A DNA stretch of 64,000 nucleotides from Martelella sp. NC20. GTDB lineage: Bacteria; Pseudomonadota; Alphaproteobacteria; Rhizobiales; Rhizobiaceae. A program made the position numbers and the translations under genes. How positions within the stretch are numbered: position 1 is the first letter of the stretch; each line of letters starts with the position of its first letter. The stretch lies in contig NZ_CP054863.1 in assembly GCF_013459645.1 (NCBI RefSeq), forward strand, positions 62,001-126,000. The letters are read 5' to 3'. Under the pieces are notes generated by a model that was not told the DNA's origin, did not search any database, and saw nothing but the letters and a program-made list of their open reading frames with translations. Of this stretch, positions 27,434 through 37,100 are shown one piece after another.

Positions 27434-28339
27434 ATGGAAATGAACCAGATCAGGTATTTTCTCGCTGTCTGCGAGCACCGGAACTTCACCCATGCGGCCA
27501 GTGCCTCCAATGTCTCCCAACCTTCCTTGACGACTGCGATCAAGAAACTTGAAGACGAGCTTGGAGGTGACCTGTTTGTCAGGGACCGTGCGGGATGCAG
27601 GCTTACGGCACTCGGAAAACTCATGCAGCCAAGGTTGCAGACGGTTCATGATGAGACGCGACAGGCTAAGGCCGAGGCGGTCCGTCATATGCGCTTGGAG
27701 CGGGTTCCAATCTCTGTCGGTATCGGCGAAACGATTGGCCACAACAGGATTTCGGCAGCTTTGGAGCGTACTCGTACGCGATTGCCGCAAGCCGAAATCG
27801 AACTGATCGTTGCGTCATCTTCTGAGCTTCTTGCTGGGTTGCGAGATGGTGAATTTGACGTTGTCGTCACAGCAGAGAAGGTCAGCGAAGACCTCTATCG
27901 TATAGATCATCTCTATGATGAGGACTACAAGGTAGTGGTGTCAAAGTCGCACCCGTTGTCTGAACTAGATGCGATTTCTCTTTCGACTCTTGCTAAAACT
28001 GACATGCTTGACCGACTAAATTGCGAAATGCGGGATGCTTTGCATGCGACCTGCGCGGATCATGGTCACGAACTCTACGCGGCCTATCGGTCAAATCGCG
28101 TGGATTGGCTAGTTGAACTTGCTCGGCAAGGGTCAGGTGCGGTGATCCTGCCAGCCACCGCTATTCCTTCGGACATGGGCCTTGTGTCGAAACCCATCGA
28201 TGGCCTTGAAATATCAAGAACTGTTTTGGCCCTTCGATATCGGCACCAAACGACGAGACCAGAGACAAATGATCTGATCCGTGAGATGACGGTAAGCGGC
28301 AAGCCGAGGCCGTTCAGGCGTCGTAATTCCACGGCATAA
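27434..28339 (+). CDS. LysR-family regulator with IS66-derived C-terminus
   Basis: A 301-residue LysR regulator: MNQIRYFLAVCEHRNFTHAA then SNVSQPSLTTAIKKLEDELG form the DNA-binding domain, with the effector domain from about residue 90; it resembles the HTH regulators of the CysB/OxyR-like branch. GGAG lies 9 bases before the ATG at 27434. The IS66 element is inserted after codon 286 (at 28292), so the last 15 residues come from the IS terminus. Joining the flanks across the target duplication restores an ancestral end REMTRTPA and a TAA stop, so only about 4 native residues were lost. It is probably still functional and controls the divergent ABM gene. Confidence 0.85.
   Translation: MEMNQIRYFLAVCEHRNFTHAASASNVSQPSLTTAIKKLEDELGGDLFVRDRAGCRLTALGKLMQPRLQTVHDETRQAKAEAVRHMRLERVPISVGIGETIGHNRISAALERTRTRLPQAEIELIVASSSELLAGLRDGEFDVVVTAEKVSEDLYRIDHLYDEDYKVVVSKSHPLSELDAISLSTLAKTDMLDRLNCEMRDALHATCADHGHELYAAYRSNRVDWLVELARQGSGAVILPATAIPSDMGLVSKPIDGLEISRTVLALRYRHQTTRPETNDLIREMTVSGKPRPFRRRNSTA
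28284..28291. repeat. IS66 target-site duplication, left copy
   Basis: AGATGACG, directly before the left terminal repeat of the IS66 element, is identical to 30788-30795. Eight bases is the normal IS66 duplication length. Confidence 0.95.
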
Positions 28340-29906
28340 GCGCGTCGATTTCACTGCTCGGCCAACCGTTGGCGATGCGCTCGAGGGTCTGGGTAAGCCA
28401 GGCATTCGGATCGACATTGTTCATTCTTGCCGTCTGCAGCAGCGTAGCGATCGTCGCCCAGCTTCTTCCGCCGCCGTCGCTGCCGGCAAACAGCGCGTTC
28501 TTCCGCGTTATGGCCTGCGGCCGGATTGCCCGTTCAACGATGTTGGAGTCCAGCTCTATGCGGCCGTCGCTCAGGAAGCGCTCAAAGATGGCGCGGCGCG
28601 TGGTCGCATAGCGGATCGCCTCGGCGAGCTTCGATTTTCCGGATATCCGTGGCAGGGTCTTGTGCCAGAGATCGAAGAGCTCAGAGACAATTACGGCGGA
28701 GGTTTGCTGACGCACCGCGACGCGGGCGTCGGGACTTTGACCTCGAGCGGCCTCCTCGACCTGCCAGAGCTTTGCCATCCGTTCGACCGTCGCCGTTGCT
28801 ACCTCGGAGCTTTTCCCGACATGTAGCTCATAGAACTTGCGCCGACTGTGTGACCATCAACCAGCCAATGTGACGCCACCATTGCCACCGTCAGATCTCG
28901 CGAGCTTGTTGTAGGCGGCATAACCGTCGACCTGCAAAATGCCGTGATAGCCATTCAGGTGGCGGGCAACGCATTCGCCGGCTCGACTGTCCTCGAAGCG
29001 GTAGGCGACCATCGGCGGGCCGCTGCCGCCGAACGGACGATCATCCCTGGCATAGGCCCACAGCCATGCTGTTTTCGTTGCTCCCGAACCTGGAGCAAGC
29101 GTCGGCAACGTCGTTTCGTCGGCGAAGACCCGTTCGGCCTTCTTTATCTCGACAAGGATGTAATCGGCGAGGATTTCCAGCTCGAAGCCGAGCTTGCCCA
29201 TCCATTGCGCCATCAGCCTGCGGTCGAGTTCGACCTTGTCGCGGGCGTAGATCGCCTCCTGTCGATAGAGCGGCAGGCCATCGGCATACTTTGAGACGGC
29301 AATCTGCGCCAGAAGCGCCTCTGTCGGAATGCCGCTCTCGATGATGTGTGCCGGCGCCGGCGCCTGGACGACGCCGTCCTCGTTTCTGAAGGCATATTTC
29401 GGACGGCGGGTGACGATGACGCGGAACTTCGCCGGCACAACATCCAGCCGCTCGCTGACATCCTCGCCGATCAGCACCTTCTGCCTGCCGGCATGCTCCG
29501 GCAGCTCTTCCGGCTCGATCACCACTTCGACCCGTTCCAGATGCGGGGCGAAGCCTTTGCGCGGCCGCGGCGGACGCTTGCCACCGGCACGCTCGTGGCC
29601 CTTGTTGAGCCCGGCTTTGATCGCAGCAATGCCGGTCTCGATTTCCTCGAAGACGAAAGCCTGCTGTTCGTTGTCGGCGGCGGGGAAGCCAAGCTTTTCC
29701 GATCGCCGACCGAAGCGGGCACGATCGAACGCTTTCAGGATCTGCATCAGCGGCCCAATGCGCTCATCGGCATCGGCGTTTTGCGCCTTGAGATTGGCAA
29801 CCTCGGCTTCCAGAGCGTCGGCGCGCGCCGCCTTTTCTGCCATAGCAAGCGCAAACGCTTTCAGCGTTTCAATGTCATCAGGAAGCTGGAGGGCGGGCGG
29901 TGTCAT
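28314..29906 (-). pseudogene. IS66 transposase TnpC, interrupted by an in-frame TGA
   Basis: The first part (29906 to 28860) has the IS66 zinc-binding and DDE-type regions (GRRSEKL, LDVVPAKFRVIVTRRPKYAF, ADETTLPTLAPGSG, LQVDGYAAYNKL). It stops at TGA 28857-28859, after GVTLAG. The same frame then reads WSHSRRKFYELH and continues to 28314 with NIVERAIRPQAITRKNALFAGS. Intact relatives have GCWAHARR here, so TGA replaces the conserved Cys codon (TGT/TGC). No indel is involved. The full length with read-through would be 530 residues. Confidence 0.85.
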
Positions 29907-29978
29907 GGAGCTACCAGAGCACACTTTTTACCGGTTTTCCTGCCTTTTCAGGCTGGTGATTCACTTCGCCGCAGGACC

Positions 29979-30323
29979 TTATCCAACGATCTCCGGTGGC
30001 CTGACAGGCCGAGATCGAACCCGCTTCCAGTCCATGCCATCGATGAGAGCCAGAAGCTGAGCATGGTTGAGATGAATCCGGTTATGGCCGATGCGGGGCC
30101 AGCAGAACTGCGCTTTCTCCAGCCGCTTGGCGTAAAGGCACACGCCGGACCCGTCCCACCAGACGATCTTAATCCTGTCCGCACGTTTGGCCCGGAAGAC
30201 ATACAGCGCGCCGTTGAACGGATCGCTACCGGCATCCCGCACCAGAGACAGCAAACCGTCCGGTCCCTTGCGGAAGTCGACGGGATAGCTGGCAAGGAAG
30301 ACCTTCACACCCGCAGGGATCAT
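29979..30323 (-). CDS. tnpB: IS66 accessory protein TnpB
   Basis: A 114-residue IS66 Orf2 protein: VKVFLASYPVDFRKGPDGL, DPFNGALYVFRAKRADRIKI and WWDGSGVCLYAKRLEK are the family signature. It overlaps tnpA by ATGA (30320-30323). TnpB is needed for IS66 transposition although its biochemical role is unclear. Confidence 0.95.
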   Translation of the reverse strand: MIPAGVKVFLASYPVDFRKGPDGLLSLVRDAGSDPFNGALYVFRAKRADRIKIVWWDGSGVCLYAKRLEKAQFCWPRIGHNRIHLNHAQLLALIDGMDWKRVRSRPVRPPEIVG

Positions 30324-30703
30324 GACGAACGCACCGCACGGATAACCCGACGCAAGTGCGCTTCGCTGACATCTGCCCGAGCACGTATGACCGCCTCGCC
30401 GATGACAACTTCGATCAATGTGTCGCTGGCTTCTGTCACTGCAGCTTCACGACGTGTCGGTTCCGTCAAACCCGCCCGGGCATTCAGGACTGCACGACGC
30501 CAGCCAAAGAGCTGGGATGGATGGATGTCCAGTCGACGCGAGATTGCCGAAACATTTGCTCCTGGCTCGAGCGCCTCCGCCACGGCTTGGGCCTTAAAAT
30601 CATCAGACCAGCGTCGACGTAGCTGCCGAGGCGCACCCTCGAAGCGGCCGGCGACAGCTTCAATCATATGGAAAGTTCTAGTTTCAGGACCAGGCGCAGA
30701 CAT
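30320..30703 (-). CDS. tnpA: IS66 TnpA, helix-turn-helix protein
   Basis: A 127-residue protein with an IS3/IS911-type helix-turn-helix (RRRWSDDFKAQAVAEALEPG, then ISRRLDIHPSQLFGWRR) at about residues 27-70. It is the first IS66 gene and is coupled to tnpB. A second in-frame Met at 30667 could be the real start. Confidence 0.9.
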   Translation of the reverse strand: MSAPGPETRTFHMIEAVAGRFEGAPRQLRRRWSDDFKAQAVAEALEPGANVSAISRRLDIHPSQLFGWRRAVLNARAGLTEPTRREAAVTEASDTLIEVVIGEAVIRARADVSEAHLRRVIRAVRSS

Positions 30704-30787
30704 AGAAGCTCACTGCAGTTCAATATGTCTGATACTGTTATCTCAACGCCAGACCACTCGGCCAGATGGGGCCAGCTTGTCGCTTAC

Positions 30788-30795
30788 AGATGACG
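30788..30795. repeat. IS66 target-site duplication, right copy
   Basis: AGATGACG, identical to 28284-28291. Reading on from this copy, the ancestral lysR frame continues CGC ACG CCG GCG TAA. Confidence 0.95.
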
Positions 30796-31067
30796 CGCAC
30801 GCCGGCGTAATGAGGTCGGTAATCGACATTCGCCCATCGTGCAGCATTCGTCACTCTGGGCTCAGTGCTGCCTTTCACTGCGATGGACACGAACGGCAGC
30901 TAAGGGCCGAAAATGACGCCGCTCCTGTCAACGCGGAACGTCCGCTTTCCTGAGTTCGTTCCAACAAGGTGCCTGTCAGGTTACGGCCCCATTCCGGTCA
31001 TTCCAAAACCAGGCCAACTATGGAATCTGAATAGAGTGAGGACCATCACCCATTCTGCAAATGCCAA

Positions 31068-31373
31068 TTAAAGAATGAAGTACCGATGGATCACGTAGGC
31101 GAGCTTCCATAGCGACAGGATAGCCGCTGCGGCGAGAGCGATCAAAAACAGCATAAGCCAGTCATGATTTGTAATAGCAGTCTCAATGATGTTCAGAAAT
31201 TTCAAGAACAACAGGCCGAAGGATAGAGCAACAGCCGCCATCACGGCGGCGGCTGGCAAGCATAGAAGCAAGATGATTGGCCAATAGACAAGCTTTCGAA
31301 CAGCACGTTCTCCGACGCCGGCCTCATAGTTCTTCTGATCCCGGACGGGGCGAAGGTACTTTGGAATTTGCAT
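31068..31373 (-). CDS. two-helix membrane protein downstream of dotB
   Basis: A 101-residue protein with two hydrophobic segments (about residues 29-58 and 70-96) and a basic N-terminus. It follows dotB by 27 bases in the dotD-dotC-dotB operon. In IncI plasmids the gene in this place is traK (IcmT-like), but I do not see the IcmT signature, so this is only a positional guess. It shares no motif with the small membrane protein at 1-405. Function is unknown. Confidence 0.6.
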   Translation of the reverse strand: MQIPKYLRPVRDQKNYEAGVGERAVRKLVYWPIILLLCLPAAAVMAAVALSFGLLFLKFLNIIETAITNHDWLMLFLIALAAAAILSLWKLAYVIHRYFIL

Positions 31374-31400
31374 ATTTTCCTCCTTCCTGATCGGCGGCCG

Positions 31401-32609
31401 TCAGTGGCGCGGCAGCAATCGCCTGACGTCGTCATACGAAACCTTGCCCTCATCGACGTTCTGTTGGGCCGCATCATGCATGGAGCGGGCAAGAACGCGG
31501 TCGGCCGACTCCTGCATCAGACGGCTCACGACCTTCGGCCAGTCCCCGATAGGCGCCGAGACAAACTGATCGCGCACATAGTCGTCAAACAGCAGATACT
31601 CGCGCAATGGTACTCGGCCGCGATGGTCGCTGGTGCGGACCAGGTGCTGAACGACAAAGAGCTGGAGCGACGTGATCAGGTCGAACGCGCGCGCATCGCG
31701 TTCTTCGGCCGGGAAGTTCACGACCATGCGCCGCAAGCCCTCCGCCACCGATCCGGCATGCGTGGTGGTGTACACCAAGTGGCCGGTCAGACTGGCCTCC
31801 AGGCAACCCTCGAGGGAGGCTTTGTCTCGGGCCTCGCCCAGCGAAATAATATCAGGCGCACAGCGCAGCGCCGCCCACACCCCGTCGCCGAAAGATGGCA
31901 GGTTGCGACCTTCGCCGATTTCCGACTGCTCGATGGAGGATGCACAGTCGCTGTGATCCGTCAGCACGTCTGAATAGGTGAACTCGATAGGCGCCTGCAG
32001 ATCGACGATCGCTTTCGGATCAGCCGTGTTTTCAAGATGAAAGCGCGTGATCCCGGCAAGCGTCGTGGACTTTCCCTGGCCGGTCGCGCCGGCGACCACG
32101 ACAATGCCATGCTGAGGCGACATGTACGGGCGCACCTCACTGTCGAGGCCGACGTCATCGATCGTTGGCGTCTTTGTCGGCAACGGCCGCATCGTCATGG
32201 AAATGCCGTCGCCAGCCCCTTTCATCACGCCCTTGGCGTTTACGCGGAAACGCTGACGCCGGTGACGATCAATCGGAACCTCGAACGAGAAGTCCAGGGG
32301 CCGCCCTTGACGCAGGATGCTGAACGCATCTTCCGACCGCCACATATGGCTCAGGATACTCAAGACCTCGGAAGCGTTCAGTGGCTTTGCCGTCGCAAAA
32401 TGCTGCGTGCCGTGCATCTTGATCCGGATACGACTGTCGGTCTGTATCCTGATGTCCGACGCCCCTTTGATCGAGGCCCCGACCAGCAACTGCTGAAACG
32501 GCTCCATATCGCCGTCAAAGCGCAACGGCTCATGGTTCAGGACGCGAGCATAGGGCTCCTGTGGGTCATAGGCGTCTTCGGTCAAATTCGATAGATCAAC
32601 CGCCGGCAT
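31401..32609 (-). CDS. dotB: DotB/TraJ-type secretion ATPase
   Basis: A 402-residue ATPase of the GspE/PilT fold. GATGQGKSTT (Walker A), an Asp-rich segment (VDLQAPIEFTYSD), IISLGEARDKASLEGCLEASLTGHLVYTTTHA (Walker B, with the His box) are in the right order after an N-terminal PAS-like domain. DotB powers the type IVB apparatus from the cytoplasm. The ATG at 32609 shares its A with the dotC TAA stop (TAATG) and has AGGTGG upstream; an upstream ATG at 32648 would add 13 residues. Order dotD-dotC-dotB equals traH-traI-traJ of IncI plasmids. Confidence 0.9.
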   Translation of the reverse strand: MPAVDLSNLTEDAYDPQEPYARVLNHEPLRFDGDMEPFQQLLVGASIKGASDIRIQTDSRIRIKMHGTQHFATAKPLNASEVLSILSHMWRSEDAFSILRQGRPLDFSFEVPIDRHRRQRFRVNAKGVMKGAGDGISMTMRPLPTKTPTIDDVGLDSEVRPYMSPQHGIVVVAGATGQGKSTTLAGITRFHLENTADPKAIVDLQAPIEFTYSDVLTDHSDCASSIEQSEIGEGRNLPSFGDGVWAALRCAPDIISLGEARDKASLEGCLEASLTGHLVYTTTHAGSVAEGLRRMVVNFPAEERDARAFDLITSLQLFVVQHLVRTSDHRGRVPLREYLLFDDYVRDQFVSAPIGDWPKVVSRLMQESADRVLARSMHDAAQQNVDEGKVSYDDVRRLLPRH

Positions 32610-33523
32610 TACTTCGCCACCTGAAAACGTCTCTGGATTGGCTTCCATCGGGCCGGGTTTTTAACAAACCGGGCGGCATCATCGATCTCGACACGGCGCT
32701 CGCCAATATAGAGCTCGTTGACGTCGCCGGCCGCGCGGGTCTCGCTCGACTTCAGCACGAGGTTGGTAATAAGGCCGGCTTCCACTGCCTTGCGATACTC
32801 GACCATCCCGAGATAGTCACGCCGCAACAGGTTCATGTTTTCCTGTAAAGCGGCATCGGCCTGTTGCACACCTTGCGCCCAGCCTTCATCGAGATATTGC
32901 GACCAGATTTTCGTTTCATCAGCATCCTGCGGCAACAGCCGATCGTCAGGCTCGCGCGGCGTATCGAGCGGCAACACCAGATAGTCGCGCCAGGTCGGCA
33001 GAATGGCGACCAGTCGGCCGGGCTCCTCGATGCGGTAGTATTCGTCGGCGGCAACGCTCTTGCGGCCGTTGTCGGTGACGTTGATCGCAGCCGTTGCGCG
33101 GGTGATCACCGGCGGCAACACGTAGCCTGTTTCCCGCGGCGCCTTGAACGCGACCCGGTTGAAATTGAAGGTTTCAGAGAGCTTGACCGATTCACGCTCC
33201 AGATCGTTCATGATCTCCCAGCTGCGCCGCTCAAATCCTGCTTGTGCCCCATAGGCAAGGGCAGCGTCCCGAAGGACCGAATAGCGTTGCTCCTCAACCT
33301 CGGTCCCGCCAAGTTTTCCGCGTTTGGCCCGGGAAGCAAACTGCTTGTAGGACAAAGGCGCATATCTCGGACTGGTGAGGTCGTCAGGGCCGCCGAGCTG
33401 CGGGATGGGCGGCGGTTCCGGGGTTTCGTCCTTCATTGTTGCGCATGAAGACAAAAGCGCGGCCATAAGAATGCCTGTCAGCGTCATGGCACGAAGGCGA
33501 CGGTGAGAAAGGGGCTGGCTCAC
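32609..33523 (-). CDS. dotC: DotC/TraI-type outer-membrane lipoprotein
   Basis: A 304-residue lipoprotein: basic N-terminus, hydrophobic region and lipobox LLSSC (Cys at about residue 27), then a Pro-rich linker and the DotC domain (SFGAQAGFERRSWEIMNDLE-like segment, VLPPVITRA, GWAQGVQQADAALQENMNLLRRDYLGMVEY). DotC with DotD places the DotH secretin-like ring in the outer membrane. The start is GTG, overlapping the dotD stop as GTGA, with AGGAGG 11 bases upstream. Confidence 0.9.
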   Translation of the reverse strand: MSQPLSHRRLRAMTLTGILMAALLSSCATMKDETPEPPPIPQLGGPDDLTSPRYAPLSYKQFASRAKRGKLGGTEVEEQRYSVLRDAALAYGAQAGFERRSWEIMNDLERESVKLSETFNFNRVAFKAPRETGYVLPPVITRATAAINVTDNGRKSVAADEYYRIEEPGRLVAILPTWRDYLVLPLDTPREPDDRLLPQDADETKIWSQYLDEGWAQGVQQADAALQENMNLLRRDYLGMVEYRKAVEAGLITNLVLKSSETRAAGDVNELYIGERRVEIDDAARFVKNPARWKPIQRRFQVAK

Positions 33524-34023
33524 GGCTTGAGGTCCTCCTGATGCGGGATCGGGCTTTGCTCAGGGCGAGCGTAATAGATCGTCATATGTCTGGCGCCCTG
33601 ATCGATCACAAGGCGCGCCCGCCCCTTCGCCTGTCCGTAGGCTTCCCGAAGCAATCCCAAAGCCGTCAGATTGTAGAAATTGGTCGAGATCAAAATCGGA
33701 GCGCCGGACCTTTCCCCGGACGCTGACACGCTATAGTCCACTTCGCTGGCAACCCGCGTTGTCAGCTCATCCAATGTTCCCTGCCATTCGGCATCAACGA
33801 TCTTCATAAGCGGACCTTGGGCAATCTCCGGATTGCGCACCTCAACCGTATTCGTTGCGCGCGGTTCCAGGACATTTTGATAGAGCGCTGCGTCGTTCAA
33901 TTCGCTTCGAACGAGATGGACTTGGTTGTCGATGTAATTGATCGTAGGGGAATCCGACGGGATGTCTCTTGTGCTGGTACAGCCAGCGAGCACAGCCAGT
34001 GCCAGGCTGATCGCGATGCGCAT
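33520..34023 (-). CDS. dotD: DotD/TraH-type lipoprotein
   Basis: A 167-residue lipoprotein with lipobox LAVLAGC (Cys15) and a C-terminal N0/secretin-like domain (MKIVDAEWQGTLDELTTRVA, ISTNFYNLTALGLLREAYGQ). In Legionella DotD targets DotH to the outer membrane with DotC. It is the first gene of the dotD-dotC-dotB operon and starts 128 bases from the end of the relaxase gene on the same strand. Confidence 0.85.
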   Translation of the reverse strand: MRIAISLALAVLAGCTSTRDIPSDSPTINYIDNQVHLVRSELNDAALYQNVLEPRATNTVEVRNPEIAQGPLMKIVDAEWQGTLDELTTRVASEVDYSVSASGERSGAPILISTNFYNLTALGLLREAYGQAKGRARLVIDQGARHMTIYYARPEQSPIPHQEDLKP

Positions 34024-34151
34024 GGGGAAACCTCTTGCGGTGCGGAAAATGCAGCGTATTACATCTGCAATTCACCACACTGGCCGCCTTGATGCAACAT
34101 CCAAGAGAACAAAAGGGCGATTAGTCACCATTCTTGCCGATTTTGGAGCGC

Positions 34152-37100
34152 TTATCTCCCAATCGAATGATACTGCGACTTCGCGTGCTCAAGACGAATT
34201 TCGCGCCGTTGTGTCCGATCGATCTCGACACACCTGTCATAGGCAGCGCAGACCTGGCGGGCATCATGATAGATACCCGATCTTTCTTCTGGAGAAAGAT
34301 CCGGCATAGCACGCGCGATCATGTCTCGGTCCGGCACACCGCTGCTGTCACCAAACCGTGCCCTGATCTCACGCGCTAGACCCCGCAGTTGACCGACCGC
34401 TTCACTGTCTTCGATCGCCGCCCTTTCAAGCGCGCGACGTTCGTCAGAGCCTTCCGGTAGGTTAGAAGCTTTCGACAGAGACGCCACGACGTCCCTGGCG
34501 GCCGGAGACAGCCCGCCAACCGGCTCGGCCATCTGGCTCCGCAGCTTCCTTTCCAACTTTTCGGCACCCGCAATGCTCACCCTCAAAGACCCGATAAAGG
34601 CATCAGCGCTACTGGTTGCCGGCATCACCGCCGCAAGTGCTGCTTTCCGCTCATCATCAGGACGCCCCAGGAGGCTTGTTTTACCATGCAGCTCGCCTAG
34701 CGATACCGGGTTCTCATCCATCGCTCTCAGTACCTGAGTGACATCACCGCCACTCATTACCGCAGCGGCCAATCTGTCGAGGATCGGGGCAGGATCGCGC
34801 CAGACCTTGCCCATGTTCGTAAGCGCGGTTTGGCGCAGCGACTTGGTGACCGCCGCGTAATTGGCCGGATCACGGGCTACAGCTTCGACCGAAACGGACC
34901 ATTGCGTCACGGCCGGAATAAGCGGTTCATCCGGAAGGCGATAACGTGCCCGTTCTTTTTCATAATCGGCCTCAAGGCCAGCATCGCGCCGCTCCGTGAC
35001 CATGACGGACGCGACATCCACGCGGTTCTTGTCGGCGGCGGCCAGCTGACCGACATGCACCAGCTGCCAGTTTTCCTTGATGAAGGTCTGCGCCAATGGC
35101 GGAAGATGCGCGACAAGCGACTGAAGCTTATCCTCATCCGGATTGCGACCAAGAGATCGAACTTCCACCGGGGAAACGAGCGCTGCGATCTGGTCATTGA
35201 ACATGACCAGATCGACCGATGACGACATCTGCGTCAGCTCGGTTTCGGCAGCGCGGAACCAGCGTCCCCGTTTGCCGCTGTAGCCTTTCGTGTTGTGGTC
35301 CACTTCCGAAAGCCGCGAAAGCGCCTGACTGACCGCTGGCGTCAATTCGGGAAGCCTGATTTCACTTTCAGCTTCAACAGGCCGGGCGCCTTCGGCAGGC
35401 GGGACATTCGGCGAGACTTCAACCGCTTGCGGACGCGCAAGCGAAAGCCGTTCGGAAATAGTCCTGAACCGTTCCGCAACATCCGAGAACCGCGAACGCA
35501 TGGCATCGAGTGATCGACGCCAAAGACCGCGCAATTCGCCAATGTCCGGAAGGTCGCGCCGACGCACAAACGCGTCACGTTCGAGCTGATAGTCGGGCGT
35601 ATGCTCATAGGCCAGCGTAGAATCCTTGAGCCGATCGCGCGACAGCGTGTCCAGCAAATCCCTGGTTTCAGGAAAGTCATTCCGTCCGGCATAAAGCGTG
35701 ACCGCCTCGCGATGACGCGAAAGCGCGACATAGGAAAGCTGGGCATCCATCATCTGTGTGGCAAGCACATGCACCCGATCGACGGTCGACCCTTGCGACT
35801 TATGGATCGTCGTCGCGTAGCCATAATCAACGTTGTTGTAATGCTCATGGTTGACCGAAACGGTCCTGCCGTTGTCGAGCCGAACGTCAAGAATGCCGTC
35901 ATTCGTTTTCTCAACGGTTGCCAGCATTCCGTTCTTGACGCCAAGGTCACGATTGTTTTCCAGGAACAACAGCCGGTCGCCAACGGCGAAAGCGCGCGGG
36001 CCACGCACCGCGTCAAACGACACTTCGTTTTGAAGCCCCCCGTGGGCTTTGATGGTCTGGCGTGCCCGCTCATTCAGACTGAACACCGCGTCCTTGGTGT
36101 GCGCCAGCATCAGCGTATCGGCGCCGGCGCGCCAATCAGCTCCCCACGCACCAACCAACTCGGACATGGCATCGTCACGATGGCCCTGAAGACGAATGTG
36201 CCCGTTGTCTGCATAAGCTTCAAGCGCCGCGCGGCTCTCACCGCGCCCGAATGCGAGGGAAGCGTCCCGCATCCATGTTTCGCTTTGACGGCGCACCTCC
36301 GTCAGTTCGACAAACCCGGTATTATCGGCAATGGCGCGAAACGCAGCGCCAGCCTGAATAGGCTGAAGCTGCCGCGCATCTCCGACAAGAATAAGCTTGG
36401 CCTGTGCAGCGTTCACCGCATCAACCAACATCGCCATGTCGTTTGATGAGACCATTCCGGCTTCATCAAGAACGAACACGTCGCCTTTTTGAAGGCGGCG
36501 TTTATCGTGCTCCCAGGACATTCGCCAGGACGCGAGCGTCCGGCTCTCGATACCCGCCGATTCAGACAAGCCCTCGGCCGCCTTGCCGGCAAGCGCACCG
36601 CCAACCACACGACGTCCCTGCCCTTCGTAAACCTGACGCACGACATCCATCACCGTGGACTTACCCGCGCCCGCATAGCCGACCACCGTCGATACGCCGC
36701 GATCGGAAGCGACGGCGTGAACAACCATTGCCTGTTCGTCCGAAAGGGAAAACCCATGCGACTTCGAGAAGTCCGTGATCGCCTTGTCAACGTGACGCGG
36801 TAGGGCGCCGAAAGACTGATCCGTCGCACGCTGGCGGACGCCGTCAATCATACTCGCTTCCATCTGCAGAACTTCTCGTGTCGTCAGCTTCTCCCGTTCA
36901 AGAAGCTTGTTCGTGAACGGGTCGCGGATTTCCTGAGAAAGCGTCACAAGGTTTTCGAGCGCGCCAACCCGGAGGAAAAGCCCGGTAAATTCTTCAGACG
37001 TTGACGCATACCGGTGGATCAACTTTGCAACATCGCGCTCATCGAACACGGACTTTTCCGCCGTGATCATTTTCAAAACAAGCGAAGGATCTTCCGCCAG

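Larger units (their letters stand above)
28292..30787 (-). mobile_element. complete IS66-family insertion sequence
   Basis: A 2496-bp element bounded by inverted ends GTAAGCGGCAAGC (left) and, read from the right end inward, GTAAGCGACAAGC; GTAAGCG starts are typical of IS66. It is flanked by the 8-bp duplication AGATGACG. On the minus strand it carries tnpA, tnpB and tnpC in the standard order. The tnpC gene has an in-frame stop, so the copy is probably unable to move by itself. Confidence 0.95.

Noticed and set aside
28857..28859. TGA in place of a Cys codon in the IS66 transposase as a selenocysteine codon
   Set aside because: No SECIS-like hairpin was recognised, IS66 transposases are not selenoproteins, and a simple nonsense mutation explains it.
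29346..30953. 535-aa plus-strand open frame over the IS66 element
   Set aside because: Antisense to tnpA, tnpB and tnpC, which match IS66 proteins clearly.
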